From Anastrepha obliqua (Eukaryota > Arthropoda > Insecta > Diptera > Tephritidae): a DNA stretch of 64,000 nucleotides. Made by a program: the position numbers and the translations under genes. The stretch's first letter is position 1. Each line of letters starts with the position of its first letter. Under the pieces are notes generated by a model, which saw only the letters and a program-made list of their open reading frames with translations, was not told where the DNA came from and did no database searches. Location: NCBI RefSeq assembly GCF_027943255.1, contig NW_026562179.1:6698501-6762500 (forward strand), in the 5' to 3' direction. Below, in pieces: positions 1 to 10,655 of the stretch.

Positions 1-539
1 ATCTGTCAGTCAATATAAACTTTTCATTTCTAAAATATATTACGTACTTTTGTTCTTGAACATTAAAATTCGCATATAACAATGTACTACTTCATAGTAA
101 AGACCTAAAAAGTGGTTTAAGTAAATTATGAAACATTTTTGTTGACGCTGCATTATTAATAATTTTTGGCACAATGCTGTTCCTATAAATGTGTGCTGGA
201 TTCCTTGAGAATTTTTGGCGAATCGTAATATTTTTGCTGTGACAAGTGCACGCAATTCTCTATGAAGGAATTTGAGTTGGTTGAAGGGGAGTTCAACAAA
301 GTTTAAACAGACATAATATGTGTACATAATTTTGCATGATTTGGAAAAAATTTAAATATATAATGGTCATATTAAAAAGTTAGCCTACATCGATACCATT
401 CTTTGTTTCTAATCACAAAAGAAGTCTACTACTGCTGCTAAATTTATATAATTCAGTCTCTTACTGTTAAGTTTTGGTGAAAATGTGTCTGTGGTGCATA
501 ACGTTTGCAAAACGAGTACCCTTCAAAATCACATGCATC
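1..539. other. no recognisable feature
   Basis: AT-rich sequence. A 95-codon minus-strand reading frame at 40-327 shows no family motif I recognise, so I do not call it a gene. Confidence 0.5.
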
Positions 540-960
540 CGAGACGGTAGATCGGCTTATTCTACGTTTGTAAGGCGTTGGCACTCTTCTGACAAACCAT
601 CGAGGTTGAGTGTATCAGCTTCAGTGTCAAGCTTGCTTAGCATTTTCATTCTGTTGTCAAAATCTGATTGTGACTTGATACCCATAATACAAATCAAATC
701 AACTTAAATTCTTCAAATTTGAGGTTATCCAGCTTAAATTTTGCGTAGTGCCTATTGACCATATCTGCGTAAGCGAGGAGCTCTTTGACGAGCTTGCAAG
801 CGATTGTACCTGGTGTCGAATAGTGATGTTTGGAGTCCGAAGAGTTGCATAATCTTCGCTCCTGTAGACGTATGGAGACTTTACGCCATCGATAGTATCC
901 TTTCCTGCAATTGCGTTCAAAAGCGCTTGTGGGGGGAATGAAACATCGGAGAATGTTTGA
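540..960 (-). pseudogene. degenerate gag fragment, gypsy/Mag-like LTR retrotransposon
   Basis: Reading the minus strand across one stop and one frame change gives a gag-capsid-like string: LLAYADMVNRHYAKFKLDNL, then a hydrophobic FIMGIKSQS-type stretch, then KLDTEADTLNLDGLSEECQR. This order (short acidic helices, 'C/FKLI..MG', then 'LSEECQR') is what I know from the C-terminal half of gag in K02A2.6/Mag-type gypsy elements. No zinc knuckle, protease or LTR was found nearby, so this is a short orphan fragment. The family call is from memory of the motif pattern and is moderate. Confidence 0.45.
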
Positions 961-1289
961 TACTATAGTGAGTGTTTAACTCAAGCGTCTGTATCTGTTT
1001 AAAACTCCGTCGGTCATCTCCATTACAAAGTTGCTAGCAAAGGTGCAAACAAAACCTAAAAAAAGAAAAGAAATATAATATAATATGTTTTTTTGCTAAT
1101 CTGTCGAATTATGGCTTAGCTGAATTAAGTACTAATGTATCAGGCGAAATATGTTCAGAAGAACTTCAATAAAAAAAAATCTGGATAGGTTTGCACCTAA
1201 ATAATTACAAAACTAAATTAAATATAACATGACAATACTCATTCCTTACTCAATACTTATTAATTAAATATTATAATAGTATTTAATAC
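961..1289. other. no recognisable feature
   Basis: AT-rich stretch without a supported reading frame or repeat. Confidence 0.5.
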
Positions 1290-2063
1290 TTAATCTATCT
1301 TTCTTCTTCTAATGATGCTGCCTTGTTGTTGCAGCTGCTGCTACAATTTCCGGGCCTCCTTTCCCGGTCAGTGTGGTTTAAACTCATCACGACTGTAGCC
1401 ACAAAGGTTTTTACAGCTGTTAGTTCTTCACTGAAACGTTTGCAGTGGAAGGTCACATGTTTTGCGCTCTTAACTGTGTTCGAGCAACTGAGTTCGGTAG
1501 TAGTTAATATCGACATGCTTCCTACTCATCCATCCTTCAAGATTTGGTATGAGTTTGTATTATGCCTTGAGCCATCGATCGCGTTCTTTCTGCTGTAATC
1601 GGTTTCACTTCATATAAGCGATACAGTTGCGCTACATGTAGGCGATAATGCATTGGATGTTCACTAGTATCTCTCCAGGCCCGCAAAACAGAGCTACAGT
1701 TGTATTCTCGCTGTTGCAGCGGAAAGTTTCAGTTTTAGGACCCCGTCGTACATGACGTTGCAAAGTATTGGCCCCAGGACCGATCCTTGCGGGACCCACC
1801 ACTGACTTCATACTTTTCTGACCCATTATCGGTATCACACTGTAGGACACTATTGCTTCAATAGCTGCTTATGATGGGTAAGAGATAACATGCCACCTTC
1901 AAGTGTTTTAAGGCTAGAAGTATGTTGGACTATTTTGCCGAATTGAAAGAATTTTTTACATCCAATATATGATTGCGCTTCCCCCACTGATATCTTCCCG
2001 AGCAAAGTTTGTGACTGGGTTGTGGATAGCATCGACAGTTGACCTTGATCGTCGGAAACCAAA
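1290..2063 (-). pseudogene. R1-like LINE reverse transcriptase, middle part (broken)
   Basis: Minus strand, reading from 2,063 downward in shifting frames. FGFRRSRSTVDAIHN corresponds to the RT motif 'QFGFRKGRSTVDAI', followed by YEVSGG and a frameshifted 'GVPQGSVLGP' equivalent near 1,790, then a 'VMYDGVLKLKL'-like stretch near 1,730. Below about 1,600 the resemblance is weak. Several frameshifts and stops make it non-functional. The preceding RT segment lies at 26,480-26,700 on the same strand. The two edges carry the 6-mer CTCGGC (2,064-2,069 and 26,455-26,460), so I infer one LINE split by the roughly 24 kb between them. Confidence 0.65.
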
Positions 2064-2210
2064 CTCGGCAATCGTATTATTTTAACCCGGGAAGTCCCAT
2101 AACTCGAATATCGTTTTATTTTTAATTTTTCAAAAAATAACTGTTTTCAAACATTTTTATTTAAAAATTAAGTAAATGAAAAAAAAAAAAAATTTTTGAA
2201 CTGAAATTTA

Positions 2211-3719
2211 TCATGGTTTTGTGTGGTACTGAGCAAAACATTGTACGCAAAGTCCTACGTTGCATTTACCACATGCAGTTCGTCCATTAACTCTGCATCC
2301 GTCACCGGCACAATGCCTACGATTTGATGGTACCACAAAATGTCCAACCTGATCATAGCGCAGAGTATGTTCAACTCGACCTGGTTGGTATGCATATCTG
2401 TGAAAGAGCGCAGGTCCAGGACTTTTGGGCGGTATACCATAGTGTTTGCAGTAGTATACTGCAACTTGTCGTCGAAATTCTAACTGACTGATAGGTTGAT
2501 CTTTTCGGTAAAGTTGCCATGCATTTTGAATACAAGCATCTAACAGCCAGGTAAAAATGCTAGACCACCACTTTTTTCCCCTGTATGCGATGCGGTGCAG
2601 GGATAGATTTTGATCTAATCGGTCTACTCCGCACATAAATTTATTATATTCCGTGATTGCGCAAGGACGGGGTACATTTATTTTCGATCCACTTGCCTTC
2701 GAATAACGCTGTGCCATTGATTTCGGATCCTCACCAAAGCAGGTAGATAACATGCAGACAACATTGTTATCTTTCCATTTCACCAAACAAATACCAGTGC
2801 TTTTCATTTCAATTGATTCAGAGTAACCTCTTTCCATTGACTTGAAGTCTTTTTTATGCACTAGTGGACAGGTTGATGGAATTCTGTTTTCTCGGATTGT
2901 CCCAGTACCATTATATCCGCAAAACTTGGGATATGCCAACAGAGGATAACTAGTAAACAGGTTATCGAAATAAAACTGGAATGACAGCGATTTCAATTCA
3001 TCAGGAAAATCGTCGATCATGCTGACTAAAGGAGCGGCGCATTTTCCAAACTTTGCTTTGTACTCCAAATTCGATCGAGGATTCTTCCCCTGGTAAATTT
3101 CAAAATTCACCAAATAACCAGATGGAGTACATAGGGACCAGACTTTATATCCAAATCGTAATGGTTTGCCCTTTATAAATTGCTTGCATCCATATTTACC
3201 AAAATAGGATATCATACTTTCGTCGAAAGAAAGATTTTGTTCCAGATGGAAATTTTCTATCATTTTTGCTTTCAAATGATCCGTAAGAGGACGCAGTTTC
3301 CACATTTTGTCAGGATTTGGGGCGTCTTTTGAAGAAGCCTTGGAATTTTCTTCGAAGTGGAGATTTTGCAAAATCTCTTGAAAACGATTCCCACGCACGG
3401 TGTTACTGACAAGATTGTTCCGAATGTCTTCATCCTGACTCCACAAATGTTTGTAATTGGAGTGATAATTGTAGCCAGTGACGATCAATATGCCTATGAA
3501 TGCTCTAAGTTCGCTGACTGTTATATTTACGTTCGGTCTATTCTGTTCCACCGAATATAACGCACTTTGTTCGCAAATATGTTCCAATAATGTGTCATCA
3601 AAAAATTTTTCAAACTGTTCGTGTGGCAGTGAATGGTGACAATCTTCGTAATTTGCGCATTGAAAAATTGGAATTAGAGATGACGATTTCTTCTTGACCC
3701 ATGCAAATACAGTTTCCTA
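2211..3719 (-). pseudogene. piggyBac transposase, catalytic domain and C-terminal zinc finger
   Basis: Cut-and-paste transposase of the DDE_Tnp_1_7 type. From the first internal Met (3,587) 458 residues are open, and the same frame continues upstream to a TAG near 3,717-3,719. Visible catalytic blocks are LSFDESMISYFG (first Asp), FYFDNLFTSYPLL (second Asp) and CGVDRLDQNLSLHRI (third Asp), followed by KKWWSSIFTWLLDACIQNAW. The C-terminus is a Cys/His-rich finger (HCAGDGC..ACGKC..LCVQCF..YH), as in piggyBac proteins that bind their own ends. The upstream part lies in another frame, so the copy carries at least one frameshift near 3,715-3,725 and is probably inactive, although the catalytic Asps are intact. 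Confidence 0.85.
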
Positions 3720-3722
3720 ATG

Positions 3723-4165
3723 GCAATGCAACGTTTGAAGGTTTCGGTTTTACGTAAGCGCTTCCTCATTGGATATTCTGAACGATTAGCCGTTGTTTCT
3801 TCATCCTCCATCTCATTATAAGTGTCTTCAACCTCAATAACAGGCAAATCTCCTGGATTTGGTGCTGAAAAATTTAGAGTTTATAAGATTAAAATGATGG
3901 TATGCTTATACCGTCTCTAAACATGCCTTCCATATCCTCTAGCCATAACAACTTCGCAGCCCCCTCTTAGCTGAGCCGGGCAAACATTATCTGGAATGCC
4001 CGCACAATCATCTTCAGCGTCATCTTCGCCAGATTCATTGCCATCCACAGGAGGCTCGATATAAAGAGTGGTTGGAATATCACACAGTTGATTTTGATCT
4101 TCTGCTTCATCGAGTTCTTGAATGAAATCAAGTATTTCTTGCAACGATAAACCGCTGTAATTCAC
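3723..4165 (-). pseudogene. piggyBac transposase N-terminal part, possibly two exons
   Basis: From 4,165 an 82-codon frame begins MNYSGLSLQEILDFIQELDE and is strongly acidic, as the N-termini of piggyBac transposases usually are. A second acidic then basic segment (APNPGDLPVIEVEDTYNEME, ending RKRLRKTETFKR) runs from about 3,867 to 3,723. It is preceded on the minus strand by a pyrimidine run ending TTTTTCAG, a good 3' splice site. A GT donor candidate (CGGTATAAG) follows the first segment, but only after a TAG in that frame. Either the gene once had a short intron or this is simple decay. Confidence 0.6.
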
Positions 4166-4224
4166 AAAATATCAATAAATATGATCAAAAATCTCAAAAA
4201 AAACTACACCAAACGTAACTAAAA

Positions 4225-4265
4225 CCCTGTACCCTAGACGTCCCACGGTTACCATATGGTAACGC
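4225..4265. repeat. internal inverted copy of the piggyBac right-end motif
   Basis: GTCCCACGGTTACCATATGG, followed by TAACG, resembles the reverse complement of the right terminus (CTTCCCACGATTGCCATATG). It sits about 380 bp inside the element and contains the palindrome TTACCATATGGTAA. It may be a subterminal transposase-binding repeat. Confidence 0.6.
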
Positions 4266-4644
4266 CTTGAGTAAAATACAAAAAAGTTACACAAAAAATC
4301 AAATTTCAAACTTGCATTTACTAGTTTATTTCATTAGCTACCAACTGATGCAATTTTTTTGGAAATATATCAAAAAAGCAAAAAGTTATTCATATACTTA
4401 CCGACGTGCCATGTTAAAAAACCACAATAATTCACTTTTTTATTTTCACCTGAGTTTGACGTCTTATAGCTTTGTAGGTGCACTAAAAATAACAAAAAAC
4501 TTATGTTTTTCCGTGAGCTGCATTTATTCTGCGTGAAATAAAGTTATTCTTTTTTGTTTTTGTTATTTAGTTCAGACATAATACGTAAAATTGCAACGGC
4601 ATGTTTGCATTACCATATGGCAATCGTGGGAAGATTCGGGTTAA

Positions 4645-4815
4645 AATAAAGGCAAATTTCCAACAGTGCGCTTTAAAACTTTTTGTATTTCTCTTATTTT
4701 TTACGACTGCTCCGATTTACACCAAGTGACACATATACATATGGTATATAGCTAGTCAGAGTGGCCTGCTATTACAGTTAAATTTAGTAAATATGTAATA
4801 AATAGCAATAGAATG
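4645..4815. repeat. part of a roughly 300-bp unclassified insertion (possible solo LTR)
   Basis: Together with 2,070-2,085 and 26,342-26,454 this makes about 300 bp lying between two CTCGGC copies (2,064-2,069; 26,455-26,460). The piggyBac and the P-like pair inserted into it. On the minus strand it begins CAGTAAATATC and ends ATACGATT. A small LTR is possible but unproven. No coding potential is seen. Confidence 0.45.
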
Positions 4816-5119
4816 CATGATGGAAAGAATAATGAGATGGCGCCTATCGTGGTACCCTTACTTTTCTCTCAGCAAATTTTTCATTTATTTATTTATTTAA
4901 GTCTATGAATTACAATCCTTACAGACTATGATGTAAAAGTTGCTTAGACTAAACTACAGATATACATGTAATTAAAAACAACTATAATATAGAATTCAGG
5001 AGATTTAAAAATGCTACTCTTGAAAGCGAAAAATCGAGAACAACATCATTATGAACGGAATTCAATTCCCGTAAAGCACAGTAATGGGAGCATTACTGGC
5101 ATACTTAGTTTTAAAGTTT

Positions 5120-5245
5120 CCCCCATAAAAATGGTAGAAGTTCCTAAGAGATCGTTGGGGAACATTAAATCGAATCCTCTTCAGCAAGTAGGGGTAATCA
5201 ATTACTCCAGTAATAATACTATGAGTAAAATACAGACACAGTATA
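5120..5245 (-). pseudogene. LINE ORF2 C-terminus, beyond the mariner insertion
   Basis: The minus-strand frame RIRFNVPQRSLRNFYHFYG is followed by KYASNAPITVLYGN. It matches the 'FNVP..LR....F..P....NY..N.P..R' signature I know from the last 40 residues of CR1/Jockey-like ORF2 proteins. It is separated from the rest of the RT (6,190 onward) only by the mariner. Confidence 0.6.
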
Positions 5246-6158
5246 CAAGGTTTGATTGAAAAGTAATGAGCCTTATTTTTTTTAAGCAGTTTTATTAAAC
5301 CCTTTGGCTTATACAACTAATATTCTTCAAAATAGGACTCCTGAGCGTCAATACACCGCTGGTAGCGGTCCTTCCATTGCAGGAAACATTTTTTAAACTC
5401 ATCCGCCGGAATCGCGTTCAATTTGGCTGTCACAGTTTTTTGGATCGCACCGATGGAGTCGAAACGCCTCCCCTTCAGCTTTCTTTTCAGGCGCGGGAAC
5501 AAGAAGAAGTCCGGAGGGGACAGGTCTGGGCTGTAGGGAGGGTTGGGAAGCACCGGAACCCCCATCTTGGCCAATGCAGAGGTGCAGAGGAAGGCGGTGT
5601 GCGCCGGCGCATTGTCGTGATGAAGGGTCAAATTGTTGACGAGGTCGGGCCGAACCCGGGCGACGCGGTTTTTCAGCCGAAGGAGCACTTCTTTGTAAAA
5701 TGCCGCGTTTACAGTGCGTCCTGGAGGTACAAACTCGTTGTGGACGATGCCTCGAGAGTCGAAAAAGATGATCAGCATGGTTTTGACCTTGGATTTCGAC
5801 ATGCGCGCCTTCTTGGGCCACCGTTTTACCTGGACACTGGACAGAGATTGGTCCAGGTAAAGCCTCCTTGAGTAGCCCAATGGTTTCGGTACTCGTTTTG
5901 TTGAGCTTTACGCAAAATTTGATCGAGCAACGTTGCTCCAACGATCACTGCATTTTGCCACTGCAAAATCCTAACTCACTTTTAAAACCGCTTTCACGCG
6001 CGGAGCGATGTTGACTGCACCGCTGTTGCCAGCGAACTGGGACCGATTTCTAGTGGAAGGGGAAGGTCCAACGATCATTTTCCCCCAACAGCCGATTCGG
6101 TTGCTCGCTTGGCAGACGCTCAGCGCGGGAAGGCTTATTACTTTTCAATCAAACCCTG
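5246..6158 (-). mobile_element. internally deleted mariner element
   Basis: TA dinucleotides flank the element (5,244-5,245; 6,159-6,160). The termini are near-identical inverted repeats of about 28 bp: left CAAGGTTTGATTGAAAAGTA, right reverse complement CAGGGTTTGATTGAAAAGTA, both running on to a GCCTT block. At 913 bp it is about 400 bp shorter than a usual mariner. It is inserted in the 3' part of the LINE. Confidence 0.92.
5317..5941 (-). pseudogene. mariner transposase with central deletion
   Basis: The first residues (MEQRCSIKFCVKLNKTSTET, from 5,941) are a typical mariner N-terminus. They run directly into the catalytic core in another frame: KVKTMLIIFFDSRGIVHNEF, then LTLHHDNAPAHTA (second Asp), then NPPYSPDLSPPDFFLFPRLK (third Asp of a DD34D triad), ending at 5,317. 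The DNA-binding helices and the first catalytic Asp are missing, so the copy cannot be autonomous. The long antisense frame across it is a shadow. Confidence 0.9.
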
Positions 6159-6189
6159 TAGACCTACGAATTTCTAAGGACTTGAGACT

Positions 6190-7209
6190 TTAAATCATGA
6201 GACGAGCAGAATATGTCGGCATGGAATCAATAAAATACAGGGACCGAAGGGCATGTTTGAGAAATATTTTTTGCACACGTTCGATTCTATTGATAGCCTG
6301 CTGACTACACGGTCTCCAAATAAACACAGCATATTCTAAATGAGATCTAACAAAAGGTATATAGAGTAACTTAATAGTGTTGGGATCAGAGAACTTAGTG
6401 GCGTTCCGTCTGACGAAGCCCAACAGCGAAAAAGATTTTGAAGTAATATAATTTATATGGTTATTAAATGAGATTTTGTTGTCGAAGATAACGCCAAGGT
6501 CCGTAAACTCGCTGCACTGCAGGACACATGTCGAGATACTGTACTTAGTGCACAAAATGTTAGATGTTTTCGAATAAGATATTTGAAAACACTTAGATAA
6601 TTTCAGCGAATGTCGTGAATTCTGGCACCACAAGTAAAGCCTATTCAAATCGGCTTGAAGTTTAATGGCATCTTCTTGAGTCTTGATCGCTGAGAAGATC
6701 TTAAGGTCATCAGCATAAAGCAAAAGTTTAGCATACGAGAAACAACTTTTGATGTCATTAATAAATAACACAAATAAAAGCGATCTTCCTTGCGGAACAC
6801 CAGATGTGGCAGTGAAGGGGGTAGATGAAATACCATCAATTGTTACAACACAACGTCTATTGCTCAAATAAGAGTTTATCCATTCCAGAAATGCAGAAGG
6901 AAAGACAAAATAAGCCAATTTTTTAACTAAGATTCTATGAGAAACTTTGTCGAAGACTGTGAAAGTCGGTGTAAATACAATCGATCTGGAAGCCAGCCGA
7001 GAAAGAATCAATGCAGTATTCACTAAAACAGCCAGATTCGATACTGTTGATCTGTTAGCAATAAACCCATGCTGATTAGGGCAAATTAAAGATTTAACAG
7101 CAAAGCTTAGCTCAGTCATTGAAATTGGCAAAATCGCATAATGATTAATTGAATGATTACCTGGCATCAGACGGGATAGTAGCAAAACAGTAAAAGTCGA
7201 GTTTGACAA
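6190..7209 (-). pseudogene. LINE reverse transcriptase, C-terminal two thirds
   Basis: 339 open codons. NQHGFIANRSTVSNL (fingers/palm), a motif-A-like 'FDKVSHRILVKKL', GVPQGRSLLFVLFINDI (motif B) and LLLYADDLKIFSA (motif C, YADD) are followed by a thumb/connection with LGFVRRNATKFSDPNTIKLL and RSHLEYAVFIWRPC. In motif A the catalytic Asp appears as 'TFTVFDKV', one residue off the usual 'LDFSKAFD', suggesting decay. About the first 250 residues of RT are deleted relative to the endonuclease part. Confidence 0.85.
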
Positions 7210-7212
7210 CTA

Positions 7213-7932
7213 AGGGTAAATGATGCTTATCTTTAGGAGTTATGGGATTCAAACATTCATTGATCTTGTAGTTTTTTTTATCACTTACAAATATGAGGTT
7301 CAAGATTCTATTCAGAGAATTAACAAAATTATTAATTTGAAATAAATTAAGACTAAGAATATTATCAATAAAATATAATCCATGATTTGCAGTAACATTA
7401 TTTGGTGTGAGAATAGAATTAGAGACACTACACCAATTTATTTTACTTAAGTTGAAATCACCTAATACACATAAATGATTGCCATTTTATTTAAGACTAG
7501 ATATACAATGTTGTCAACATGCGCTTTATACAGCTCGTATGAACTTTCAGGCGGCAAATACGAGGCAAGTAGATATAAAGAGCCTTGTGAATTGGGACAA
7601 CTTATGCAGACGCAGATCTGATCCAACAGAGAGTCAATATTCATGAGGGGGCACAAAAATGCGTTTAAGTGACACTTGATAGCCATAAGAACGCCACCCC
7701 CGCGTAAGCACCCTGTTTTTACAGCATCCCTGTCTTTGCGAAAAACGTTAAATAAGTTCGGGTCGAAGAATTCACTGTCGTAGAAACTTGTATGTAGCCA
7801 AGTCTCAACAAGAACGCAGATGTCGTAATCTAACTGCGCACTAAGGGAATGTACATACTCAGCCTTTGAACGCATGCCGAATAAGTTCTGAAAATAGACC
7901 TTAAGACCACCACTAGGAAGATTCGAAGATGT
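7213..7932 (-). pseudogene. LINE apurinic endonuclease domain
   Basis: From about 7,930 the strand reads LKVYFQNLFGMRSKAEYVHS, then YDICVLVETWLHTSFYDSEFF (catalytic ET) and RGGGVLMAIKCHL, a standard APE-type LINE endonuclease. The frame open at 7,875-7,462 ends prematurely. The continuation, with an 'LGDFNLSKINW' block, is in another frame below 7,490. It nicks target DNA for target-primed reverse transcription in intact relatives. Confidence 0.8.
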
Positions 7933-7934
7933 TG

Positions 7935-9059
7935 TTATGCCGGTGTCGGCTGCTGCGAATCCTTTTTAAAAAACCGAAACTGATTCACTGTTACATTTGT
8001 TGGCCAGATTTCTGAGCTTAACAACTTTTCATACGAGGGCTCCGGAACTCCCAACTTAAAGTTGACCCTTTTAATGCTGGTTAACGAAACATCCTTTTTA
8101 ATCAGTTTGAAACAGGAAAGTAAATTTGTACTCAAGCCTGTATGTACGTAATATTTAATAGCATCTTCAGATACGGAGGGAGAGAAAGAAGCCAGGGGTA
8201 ACCATTTGTATTTGACCGCGACATCCAAATCATTACAAGTATTTGTTCCTATTACTCGTACTTGGTTTTTGCTCCGTTTCTTATTGACAGTGATCCACTG
8301 TGCATTATCAACCGGAGCAGCAGGTGAATAAAAAGAGCGCGAAGTGTTAGGTGCAGCAGCGACTGGCGCAGAAATTTTTACATGTTTTTTGCTCCGTTTA
8401 TTATTGACCGTCGCCCACTGTACATTATTAATCGCAGCAGCAGGCGAAAGAACAGAGCATGAAGTGGCAGCATTAGAGACAGCATCGACTGGTGCGGAAA
8501 CCTTAGCGTATGTATGTGTAGACAGATTAGAGCGAATAACAGCAGTCACATTAACTCCAACATCAGCATTAGCAGCAGTAGTAGGTGAGAGAGCAGCAGA
8601 GGAAATAACAACTGTTGGTGCCGAAATCTCAAGGTGCGAATGTGAAGCAGCACTTGACCAAGCATTAGATGAGGATGATAAATCATTAGTAGCGCTGGGC
8701 GAAGAAAGAGCAGCATGAGCTATTAATGATAACGGTGGGCGGGTAAATTTAGCATCAGTGACTTCTTTAGCTGCAGCATTATCACTACCAAACTTCTCAA
8801 GAGCAACAGTAATGCATAAGCTTAGGTTGTTAACCTCAGTTGTGAGTAAGGAAATCACATTATCTTTTTCCAGCAGATTTCGCTGCATAGAAAGAAGATC
8901 TGAGTGCAAACTCTCAGTTTTCTTCAAAAGTTTATCATTGTCCTCACGAATATCACTGATTACTTTATGCACACCAGCATTCTCAGATCGAAGAGAAACC
9001 AATATGCTGTATAGTGATTCTAATGTTACTTCTCGCTTATTGGTGGCTTCACTGTCACT
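7935..9059 (-). pseudogene. LINE ORF1 protein, 5'-truncated
   Basis: At least 355 codons open; the frame continues without a start to the truncation point. An N-terminal coiled coil (heptads around SLRSENAGVHKVISDIREDN and LHSDLLSMQRNLLEKDNVIS) is followed by a long Ala/Ser/Val-rich linker and two repeats of 'NNAQW.TVN.KRSK'. The C-terminal domain ends FKLGVPEPSYEKLLSSEIWP, a motif I associate with ORF1 of CR1/Daphne-like LINEs. It likely bound the element RNA. Confidence 0.75.
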
Positions 9060-10276
9060 GACAAAGAGTTACGTCGCTTAAGCACCTGTATGGCCAAATT
9101 ACAATTTTCGTAACTTTATTTAGCTTCGTGACATTTTTCTAGCCTGTGCTAATTAAAAGTAGGGTTTATAGTTTGGTTAAATATACTTTTTTTTAAATTA
9201 GTGCCATAACTCACTCAGTTTTATTTAGCTTTACTTATTTTAACATCTGGTCGCACAGCACGCGATTGTAGTTGTTGTTGGTGTTCTTCTGCTTTCAGCA
9301 GTCTAATCTCTCTCTCGCTACTGCAGTGTTGCCTAACTTTGGATATAAAAACGCAGTAAAATGCCCATTTAAAGAAAATAAAATACCAAATTTCTATCGA
9401 ACTGCTTAAAGAACTTTGTGTACGTCATAAATTGTCTTTAAAATGTGCTTTTTTTAAATAAATGTGTTATGTATGTACAATTTACTTTATGAGTTTTCTG
9501 TTAAGAAAAGAAGTTCTTTGCTATATTTCAGGTTATGTAACAAAATAAGATAGTCTTTTTGTAAAAATGTCGTTATGGTTTCTTCAATATTTTCTAGTAT
9601 TTTGTTGTTTATTTTTACTATGAATACACCTCTTGATACCCTGTGTCCCACTAAGGATTGAGGACTGGAAGAAAAGATTACACCTCTATGGTTTTAATCC
9701 GCATTCAGTAAATTCAAACGTTTTTCAAAATATGTAAAAAGGTTTTCAATGTTAAGCAGAGTTGAGAGAAGAGAATTTAATATTTTAACATAATCTTAAA
9801 AGGAACGAACTATTAAATGTTCACTTTCAAAATATCAAATTTTATAAGAACCAACAAATTTTCATTAACACTAAAACATTCTCAGAGTGATCATTTTTAA
9901 CATTCTGTTGTTTAATAATACAGTTTGTTTTTTAACTTACAGTTTCGGTAGCTTTAAATTAAATAAAAGCAACAAACACCAAACTTAAAAATTTTCGCAT
10001 TTTGGGTATAAAAAAGCACTAAACTTATTGCGAAGAGCAAATGGTTGGCAACACTGCACAACTCAGCTAATGCGACGTCACGCACTCTTTGATGGGGGTA
10101 ATCTTGTTTTTATCATTCTTGGTTTCGCCCTTCCTCTTCTTTTCAACTGACCGACTGCATCAATCTGCCCGTTTTCCAAAAATTGAGTGATTGTGACTCT
10201 ATCTTATTACTTACTCAATGATTTAACTGATCAACTATCAGTGCCCCCACAGGTGTTATAACGGGTTTTTTACTTC

Positions 10277-10447
10277 TGCATGAGCTGTGGAGATGGAGAA
10301 GACATTGAGTTGGTACAACGCCTTTTCTGTGAATGCCCTGCACTTCAAAGAAGCTGTGCCAAATATCTTGACAATTATTTCTTTGAAGACCTGGGAAATT
10401 TGCAGAATGTCTCACTAGATCTAAGTAGTTTAACACAACCTAATTAA
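10277..10447 (+). pseudogene. C-terminal zinc-knuckle of a LINE ORF2 (orphan)
   Basis: Plus-strand frame CMSCGDGEDIELVQRLFCEC followed by PALQRSCAKYLDNYFF, ending at TAA 10,445-10,447. C..C...E......CECPAL is the CCHC-like end of I/R1/LOA-type ORF2 proteins; the usual His is replaced. Only the tail remains, so a 5'-truncated LINE insertion is likely. It is similar in plan to the fragment at 13,080-13,706 but a different copy. Confidence 0.65.
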
Positions 10448-10655
10448 TTGAAATTAAACACATGTGTTAAGTTTATATGATATATATATACAATAAGATA
10501 ATGATCTGGGTTTTTTTCTGGGTTTTCCAGTATCCTTACAGCGAATGGTTAATCATTTAACACTTCCCAGAACGCACACCAACCACTTTAGCTTAATAAC
10601 TGAATATTTGTTTTTATTTGTAAACTTACTAGTAATGTTATTTTTGAGGGGAGCG
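10448..10655 (+). other. AT-rich stretch ending in a polypurine tract
   Basis: No reading frame is supported. It ends TTTTTGAGGGGAGCG, immediately before an LTR start, which fits a copia-type polypurine tract priming plus-strand synthesis. Confidence 0.5.

Larger units (their letters stand above)
2086..4640 (-). mobile_element. piggyBac-family DNA transposon, complete ends
   Basis: The element is flanked by TTAA on both sides (2,082-2,085 and 4,641-4,644), the hallmark piggyBac target duplication. The left end reads CCCGGGAAGTCCCA inward. The right end, reverse complemented, reads CCCGAATCTTCCCA, an imperfect 14-bp terminal inverted repeat sharing CCCG and TCCCA. Length is 2,555 bp, normal for the family. 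It encodes a transposase on the minus strand, described separately. It sits in a 300-bp insertion that itself interrupts the R1-like LINE. Confidence 0.9.
4881..9059 (-). mobile_element. 5'-truncated LINE (CR1/Daphne- or Jockey-like) inserted in P-like copy 1
   Basis: The 3' end on the minus strand is a CTTAAATAAATAAATAAATG tail (about 4,884-4,901). The 5' end breaks off inside ORF1 at about 9,059. Comparison with P-like copy 2 (AATTT|GACAA near 25,287) places the insertion point exactly. Parts in minus-strand order are ORF1, endonuclease, RT, an interrupting mariner, then the RT tail. About 3.3 kb of LINE remains. Frameshifts and a deletion between endonuclease and RT show it is dead. Confidence 0.8.
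4816..10121 (+). mobile_element. P-like non-autonomous DNA element, copy 1, interrupted by a LINE
   Basis: The left end starts CATGATGGAAAGAATAATG. The right end, reverse complemented, starts CAAGAATGATAAAAACAAG, and both continue into GATGG/CCCATC-type sequence. The CATGATG start resembles the P-element terminal repeat as I remember it. Without the LINE (about 4,880-9,059) the element is about 1.13 kb and matches copy 2 (25,243-26,332) along its length, for example the shared GTTGTTGGTGTTCTTCTGCT block. No transposase is encoded. The left flank is AATAGAATG (4,807-4,815). The right flank (GTTTCGCC) does not match it; the matching flank is at the far side of copy 2. Confidence 0.65.

Noticed and set aside
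5377..5871. 164-codon plus-strand ORF
   Set aside because: Exact antisense of the mariner transposase core, without family motifs; a shadow of a GC-rich coding region.
8344..8718. Ala/Glu-rich plus-strand ORF
   Set aside because: Antisense of the low-complexity linker of LINE ORF1.
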